Assembly (NCBI GenBank): GCA_023410535.1
Contig: JAEYPR010000010.1
Location: 186,001 to 250,000 of the forward strand
From: Bacillota bacterium
GTDB taxonomy: Bacteria > Bacillota > UBA4882 > UBA8346
Direction of reading: 5' to 3'
DNA: 64,000 nucleotides
The notes under the pieces are model-generated. The model was not told the DNA's origin. It saw only the letters and a list, made by a program, of their open reading frames with translations, and did no database searches. Shown here in pieces: positions 59,914-64,000 of the stretch; positions within the stretch are counted from its first letter, which is position 1, and every line of letters begins with the position of its first letter. The position numbers were made by a program, and so were the translations under genes.

Positions 59914-60981
59914 TTAGAGATAAGATACAAACTCTTCGAATAAATATGCAGAGTCGGTTGGACCGGGAGCCGCTTCGGGATGATATTGCACCGAGAACAA
60001 CGGCAGGTGTTTGTGGCGAATCCCTTCAACCGTTCCGTCATTGACGTTGCGGTGCGAGACAATGGCTTCATTGGGATCGAGCGAATCGGGATGCACCGCA
60101 AAGCCGTGATTTTGGGAGGTGATAATCACCTTGCCGCTGATCAAATCTTTGACCGGATGATTGCCACCCCGGTGGCCGAATTTCAACTTATAGGTGTCGC
60201 CGCCTAAGGCCAAACCGATGATTTGATGACCCAGGCAGATTCCGAAGATCGGCAACTTCCCTTTAAGTTCTTGAACGGTTTTCACCGCATACGGTACGTC
60301 TTTGGGGTCGCCGGGGCCGTTGGAAAGCATGATGCCGTTGGGTTTCAGTTTCAAAATCGTTTCGCTGGCCGTATCACAAGGCACCACTGTGACTTTACAG
60401 CCATAATTCACTAGGCTCCGCGCGATATTGGCTTTAGCGCCGAAATCGACTAACACCACATGCTTCGTGCCGTCACCTTCGGTATACATCCGGTCGGTGG
60501 TGACACCGCGGATAAAATCTTGGCCCGAGAGGTCGGGGATGGCCGCGACCCGTTGCAAAACCGCGGCGTCGGACTCGTCGGAAGCGGTGATCAAACCGCG
60601 CATCGTCCCTTGGCTCCGCAGTTGTTTGGTGAGCGAACGGGTATCGATCCCGGCGATTCCCGGAATATCATATTGTTTCAAAAAGGCGTCAACTGTTAAG
60701 GATGCCCGCCAATTACTGGGTACTTCGCAATATTCCCGGACGACAAAACCCCGGGCGTGCGGCCGTTGCGATTCGTAATCGTCTGGGTTGACACCGTAAT
60801 TGCCGATCAAAGGATAGGTCATGGTTACAATCTGGCCACTATACGAAGGGTCGGTCAGAATCTCTTGATAACCGGTCATTCCTGTATTGAAAACAACCTC
60901 ACCGCCGATCTCCGTTGCAGCTCCAAACGATTGTCCATAATATATCGTACCGTCTTCCAATATCAGGCGGGCCTGTTTCAT
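59914..60981 (-). CDS. carA: Carbamoyl-phosphate synthase small subunit
   Basis: Glutaminase subunit, 355 residues: LEDGTIYYGQSFG, GMTGYQEILTDPSY, and the amidotransferase domain with nucleophile in FGICLGHQIIGLA and the catalytic HPEA in SVQYHPEAAPGP. AGGAGG before the ATG. 39-base gap to carB. Confidence 0.97.
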   Translation of the reverse strand: MKQARLILEDGTIYYGQSFGAATEIGGEVVFNTGMTGYQEILTDPSYSGQIVTMTYPLIGNYGVNPDDYESQRPHARGFVVREYCEVPSNWRASLTVDAFLKQYDIPGIAGIDTRSLTKQLRSQGTMRGLITASDESDAAVLQRVAAIPDLSGQDFIRGVTTDRMYTEGDGTKHVVLVDFGAKANIARSLVNYGCKVTVVPCDTASETILKLKPNGIMLSNGPGDPKDVPYAVKTVQELKGKLPIFGICLGHQIIGLALGGDTYKLKFGHRGGNHPVKDLISGKVIITSQNHGFAVHPDSLDPNEAIVSHRNVNDGTVEGIRHKHLPLFSVQYHPEAAPGPTDSAYLFEEFVSYL

Positions 60982-61062
60982 CCGAACGAACCTCCTAGAA
61001 ATAATTAGGTCTTACTGTTGTCTTAAGTTATTGTATCATAAATATACATTTTAGTGAAATAT

Positions 61063-62352
61063 TTATTCAACAAAATGATGGTTATGATATTTTAAATTTC
61101 CGTTAACCCAGACCGTTTCCACTTTGCCTTGCAGCTTTTTGCCAAAGAACGGCGAGTTTTTCGACTTCGAGGCAATTTGGTCCGGCGTCACTTCCCAAAC
61201 GAATTCGGGATCGAAGATTACCACATCCGCCAAGGAATCTTTGCGTAAACTGCCGCCCGGCAGATTCAGAATGCGGGCCGGATTGACCGCCAGTTTCTCG
61301 ACCAACGCTTCCTTGGTTAACCAACCGCCCAGCACCAGTTCGGTCCAGGCAACGCCCAGCGCGGTTTCGAATCCGACCATGCCGGTTAGCGCCAGTGGAA
61401 ACTCGCGATGTTTTTCTTCCAAAGTATGGGGGGCGTGGTCGGTGGCAATCACGTCGATGACGCCGTCTTGCAAACCTTGCCGCAAGGCTTCGCGATGCTC
61501 GGCGGAACGGAGCGGCGGACTGACCCGGAAGGCAGTGTCGTACGTCTCCACCACTTGATCGGTTAAGGTAAAATGATGCGGCGTCACTTCGGCGCTGACC
61601 GCAACGCCGCGCCGTTTGGCCGCGGCCACCAGGGCGACGCTCCGTTCGGTGCTAAGGTGACAGATATGAACTTGTCCACCGGTATATTCCGCCAGCAATA
61701 AGTCCCGGGCGATCATGACATCCTCAGCCACGGCCGGGATCCCCGGTAAACCGAGTACGGTCGACCAGTACCCTTCATGCATAACGCCGTCGCCGGCCAA
61801 TTGCGGCTCTTCCTCATGCAGCAGTAATGGTAACTGAAATAGCTTAGCATATTCAAACGCCGAACGCAACACTGCGGGGTTGGTCAGCGTTTTGCCGTCG
61901 TCGGAGAAAGCCACGGCGCCGGCGGCGGCCAGCTCGCCCATCTCCGCCAATTCTTCGCCCTTCAGGCCCTTGGTGACCGCGCCGATCGGATAGACTTTCG
62001 CCCAACCGCTTGCGGCTGCTTTTTGTTTGATAAACTCGATCACCACCGCGCTGTCAGCCACGGGATTGGTATTGGCCATACAGGCGACTCCCGTAAATCC
62101 GCCCCGAATCGCCGCGCGGGTGCCGCTGGCGATGGTTTCTTTATCTTCCCGGCCCGGTTCGCGTAAATGGCAGTGCATATCGATAAAACCCGGGCAGACC
62201 AGCCTGCCGTCGGCCTGAATGATCTGAGCGTCTTCCACCGGCAATTCCCTACCCACCGCCGCGATCCGGTCGCCGTCGATCAGCAGATCGCCAACTCCGA
62301 GATACCCACCGGCCGGGTCAATAATCTCTCCACCTTTAATGCAGTATTTCAT
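61063..62352 (-). CDS. pyrC: Dihydroorotase
   Basis: Class I dihydroorotase, 429 residues: DMHCHLREPG (first metal His pair, near 60), catalytic NTNPVADS region, HICHLSTERSV and IATDHAPHT with the metal aspartate. GAGGAGG before ATG 62352, which overlaps the pyrB end by 17 bases. Confidence 0.97.
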   Translation of the reverse strand: MKYCIKGGEIIDPAGGYLGVGDLLIDGDRIAAVGRELPVEDAQIIQADGRLVCPGFIDMHCHLREPGREDKETIASGTRAAIRGGFTGVACMANTNPVADSAVVIEFIKQKAAASGWAKVYPIGAVTKGLKGEELAEMGELAAAGAVAFSDDGKTLTNPAVLRSAFEYAKLFQLPLLLHEEEPQLAGDGVMHEGYWSTVLGLPGIPAVAEDVMIARDLLLAEYTGGQVHICHLSTERSVALVAAAKRRGVAVSAEVTPHHFTLTDQVVETYDTAFRVSPPLRSAEHREALRQGLQDGVIDVIATDHAPHTLEEKHREFPLALTGMVGFETALGVAWTELVLGGWLTKEALVEKLAVNPARILNLPGGSLRKDSLADVVIFDPEFVWEVTPDQIASKSKNSPFFGKKLQGKVETVWVNGNLKYHNHHFVE

Positions 62353-63277
62353 CTTTATTTCCTCCTCCGGTTAACAAGTACAAGAGCGCCATCCGCACCG
62401 CCACCCCGTTGGTCACTTGTTCGGTGATGACCGATTGGTCATGGACGGAAACCGCTTCGCTGATTTCCACACCCAGATTGGCCGGACCCGGATGCATTAC
62501 CATCAAGTCGGGCCGCGCTTGTTGCAAGCGGGTTAGATTGACTCCAAACAGTTTCGAGTACTCCCGCAAGGTCGGGAAGTAGGCTTTGGTCTGCCGTTCC
62601 AGCTGGATTCGTAAGATATTGACCACATCGGCGTCGCGTAATGCCTTGTCCAGGTCGGTTGCGACGGTCACGCCAAACTCGCCGATTCCCTTCGGCATCA
62701 AAGTCGGCGGCCCAACCACCGTGACCTTAGCGCCGAGTTTGGTCAACGCGTAAATATTGGATTTGGCGACCCGGCTGTGCATGATGTCGCCGACAATGAC
62801 CACATTTAAACCGTTAAAACTCTTCTTGCGCTCCCGAATCGAGTACAGGTCGAGCAACCCCTGGGTCGGATGCTCGTGGGCGCCGTCGCCGGCGTTGATG
62901 ACGTGCGCCGCGACCGAATCGGCCAACAACTTCGGCGTTCCGCCCAACGAATGCCGGATAATGATCACATCGACCCCCATCGCTTCCAACGTCCGGGCGG
63001 TGTCGACGAAACTTTCGCCTTTGGCCACGCTACTGGAGGAGACGGTCAGATTCACCACGTCGGCGCTCATCCACTTGCCGGCAATCTCAAATGAGGTGCG
63101 GGTCCGGGTACTCGGTTCGAAAAACAGGGTCACAACCGTTTTGCCCCGGAGTGTCGGCAGTTTTTTCAGATCCCGGTTAAAGATGTCTTTACATGCTTCG
63201 GTCGTATCCAAGATTAATTGAATCTGTGCGGTGGATAAATCCCGTAATCCCAACAAATCTTTTGGCAGTTTCACCAT
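62336..63277 (-). CDS. pyrB: Aspartate carbamoyltransferase catalytic subunit
   Basis: 313 residues: carbamoyl-phosphate site FFEPSTRTRTSFE, the SSSVAKGES loop, MVMHPGPANLG. No pyrI regulatory subunit is seen, as expected in Bacillota. Preceded by the PyrR attenuator. Confidence 0.97.
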   Translation of the reverse strand: MVKLPKDLLGLRDLSTAQIQLILDTTEACKDIFNRDLKKLPTLRGKTVVTLFFEPSTRTRTSFEIAGKWMSADVVNLTVSSSSVAKGESFVDTARTLEAMGVDVIIIRHSLGGTPKLLADSVAAHVINAGDGAHEHPTQGLLDLYSIRERKKSFNGLNVVIVGDIMHSRVAKSNIYALTKLGAKVTVVGPPTLMPKGIGEFGVTVATDLDKALRDADVVNILRIQLERQTKAYFPTLREYSKLFGVNLTRLQQARPDLMVMHPGPANLGVEISEAVSVHDQSVITEQVTNGVAVRMALLYLLTGGGNKDEILH

Positions 63278-63311
63278 TGGCTCCCGCTCCTATCGTATTT
63301 TCTTCGGGTAT

Positions 63312-63381
63312 AAAAAAACTCCCCTACTAAAAAGGGGAGGATTATCACTGCAGCTCCTCCCTTGCTGCCTCACAGGACAGT
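63312..63381 (-). promoter_or_regulatory. PyrR-dependent attenuator between pyrR and pyrB
   Basis: The minus-strand RNA carries the PyrR-binding hairpin with conserved UCCUGUGAGGC (63365-63380). An alternative GGGAGGA/TCCTCCC antiterminator comes next. Then follows a terminator with stem CTCCCC/GGGGAG (63319-63339) and seven Ts. UMP-bound PyrR would stabilise the first hairpin and so allow the terminator to form, as in Bacillus subtilis. Confidence 0.85.
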
Positions 63382-63930
63382 TTAAAGGGAATCGTTTTCA
63401 CTGATTACTACACTATCTTCGCCATCAATCTCTTGCAGCTTCACATGGACGATTTCGCGGTTTGAGGTGGGAACGTTTTTACCGACATAGTCGGCGCGAA
63501 TCGGTAATTCCCGATGACCCCGGTCGATCAAAACCGCCAATTGAATACTGGACGCCCTACCCAGATCCATCAACGCATCCAACGCGGCTCGCACCGTTCG
63601 CCCGGTAAATAGGACATCATCGACCAATATTAGCTTCTTCCCGGCAATTTTACCCGGGATTTCGGTCCGGTGCAAGACCGGTTGCGCCGAGATTAACGAT
63701 AGGTCATCGCGGTAAAAAGTGATATCTAACATGCCCACCGGAATTTCGACGCCTTCGTGTTGTTTGATAAAATCCGCCAGTCGATTCGCCAGCGGCACGC
63801 CCCGGGTTCGAATCCCCACCAACACCAAATCGTCGGTCCCTTTATTCCGTTCCGTAATCTCATGAGAGAGTCGGAAAAGGGCCCGGCGGACTGTGTCCGC
63901 ATCCATTACTTGGGCTTTCACCTTAAACAT
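63382..63930 (-). CDS. pyrR: Bifunctional pyr operon attenuator/uracil phosphoribosyltransferase
   Basis: 182 residues. PRPP motif LILVDDVLFTGRTVRAAL near 95-112; N-terminal ALFRLSHEITERN and LVGIRTRGVPLANRL as in PyrR. Binds pyr mRNA with UMP/UTP. RBS GGAGGGGGCGA. First gene of the operon in the window. Confidence 0.96.
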   Translation of the reverse strand: MFKVKAQVMDADTVRRALFRLSHEITERNKGTDDLVLVGIRTRGVPLANRLADFIKQHEGVEIPVGMLDITFYRDDLSLISAQPVLHRTEIPGKIAGKKLILVDDVLFTGRTVRAALDALMDLGRASSIQLAVLIDRGHRELPIRADYVGKNVPTSNREIVHVKLQEIDGEDSVVISENDSL

Positions 63931-63963
63931 TCGCTCGCCCCCTCCAAAATTTTACCGCGCAAC

Positions 63964-63998
63964 AAAAAACCTTCTTGTGCGCAGGACATAAGAAGGTT
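63964..63998 (-). terminator. Leader terminator upstream of pyrR
   Basis: AACCTTCTT (63990-63998 complement) and AAGAAGGTT (63968-63976 complement) form a 9-bp stem followed by TTTTTTG on the minus strand, between the operon start (outside the window) and pyrR. Probably the first PyrR attenuator; its binding loop would lie beyond the right edge. Confidence 0.75.
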
Positions 63999-64000
63999 AA

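Overview
The window reads as one contiguous piece of a Bacillota (Firmicutes) chromosome of moderate GC. The lineage signals are the rimP-nusA-ylxR-ylxQ-infB cluster, a TRAP (MtrB)-controlled trp operon, a PyrR-attenuated pyr operon, a ykkC-type riboswitch in front of the pur operon, strong GGAGG ribosome binding sites and frequent TTG/GTG starts. The genus cannot be fixed from the sequence. No rRNA, tRNA, CRISPR, IS element or phage gene was seen. Almost every gene is on the minus strand; the plus-strand exceptions are a zinc-ribbon peptide, a heparinase-like lyase, a DnaA domain I protein and one unknown protein.

Layout. 1-4.5 kb: translation/transcription cluster, with infB cut by the window edge and apparently starting at ATA. 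4.6-10 kb: IclR regulator, small membrane protein, TPR protein, unknown membrane protein and an orphan sensor kinase. 10.0-10.6 kb: AT-rich stretch followed by a 42-bp repeat array in which every unit carries a DnaA box inside a hairpin. 10.6-18.5 kb: promoter-mtrB-TRAP leader-(aroF-trpE fusion)-trpG-D-C-F-B-A. 18.5-26.4 kb: RCK-like membrane protein, malic enzyme, dnaE, DUF1653, AEC transporter, zinc ribbon and a papain-like protease. 26.5-35.7 kb: promoter-riboswitch-purB-F-M-N-H-(fabZ-like)-C-D. 35.8-38.8 kb: pseudo-rhomboid and a polysaccharide lyase.

38.9-50.4 kb is a catabolic island: ygeX-ygeY-ECF transporter (S, T, A, A)-hydantoin racemase-hydantoinase-D-aminoacylase, with a YgeV-like regulator upstream. 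It looks built to import and dismantle hydantoin, ureido or 2,3-diaminopropionate type compounds, down to pyruvate and ammonia. The regulator lacks the GAFTGA sigma-54 loop, and the ygeX promoter looks sigma-A-like with three 11-bp direct repeats over its start.

50.7-51.8 kb holds a stand-alone DnaA domain I gene, convergent with a 21-bp repeat array that encodes heptads, then an unknown small protein. 51.9-54.1 kb encodes a secreted protein with two phosphatase units. 54.3-64 kb is pyrR-B-C-carA-carB-pyrK-D followed by purE, with a PyrR attenuator after pyrR and another terminator before it.

The most unusual items are the ATA start of infB, the DnaA-box hairpin repeat (array plus one distant copy) together with the stand-alone DnaA domain I protein, the DAHP synthase-TrpE fusion under TRAP control, the ygeXY/hydantoin/ECF island with its atypical regulator, the FabZ-like protein lacking the catalytic histidine inside the pur operon, and the 21-bp heptad array.
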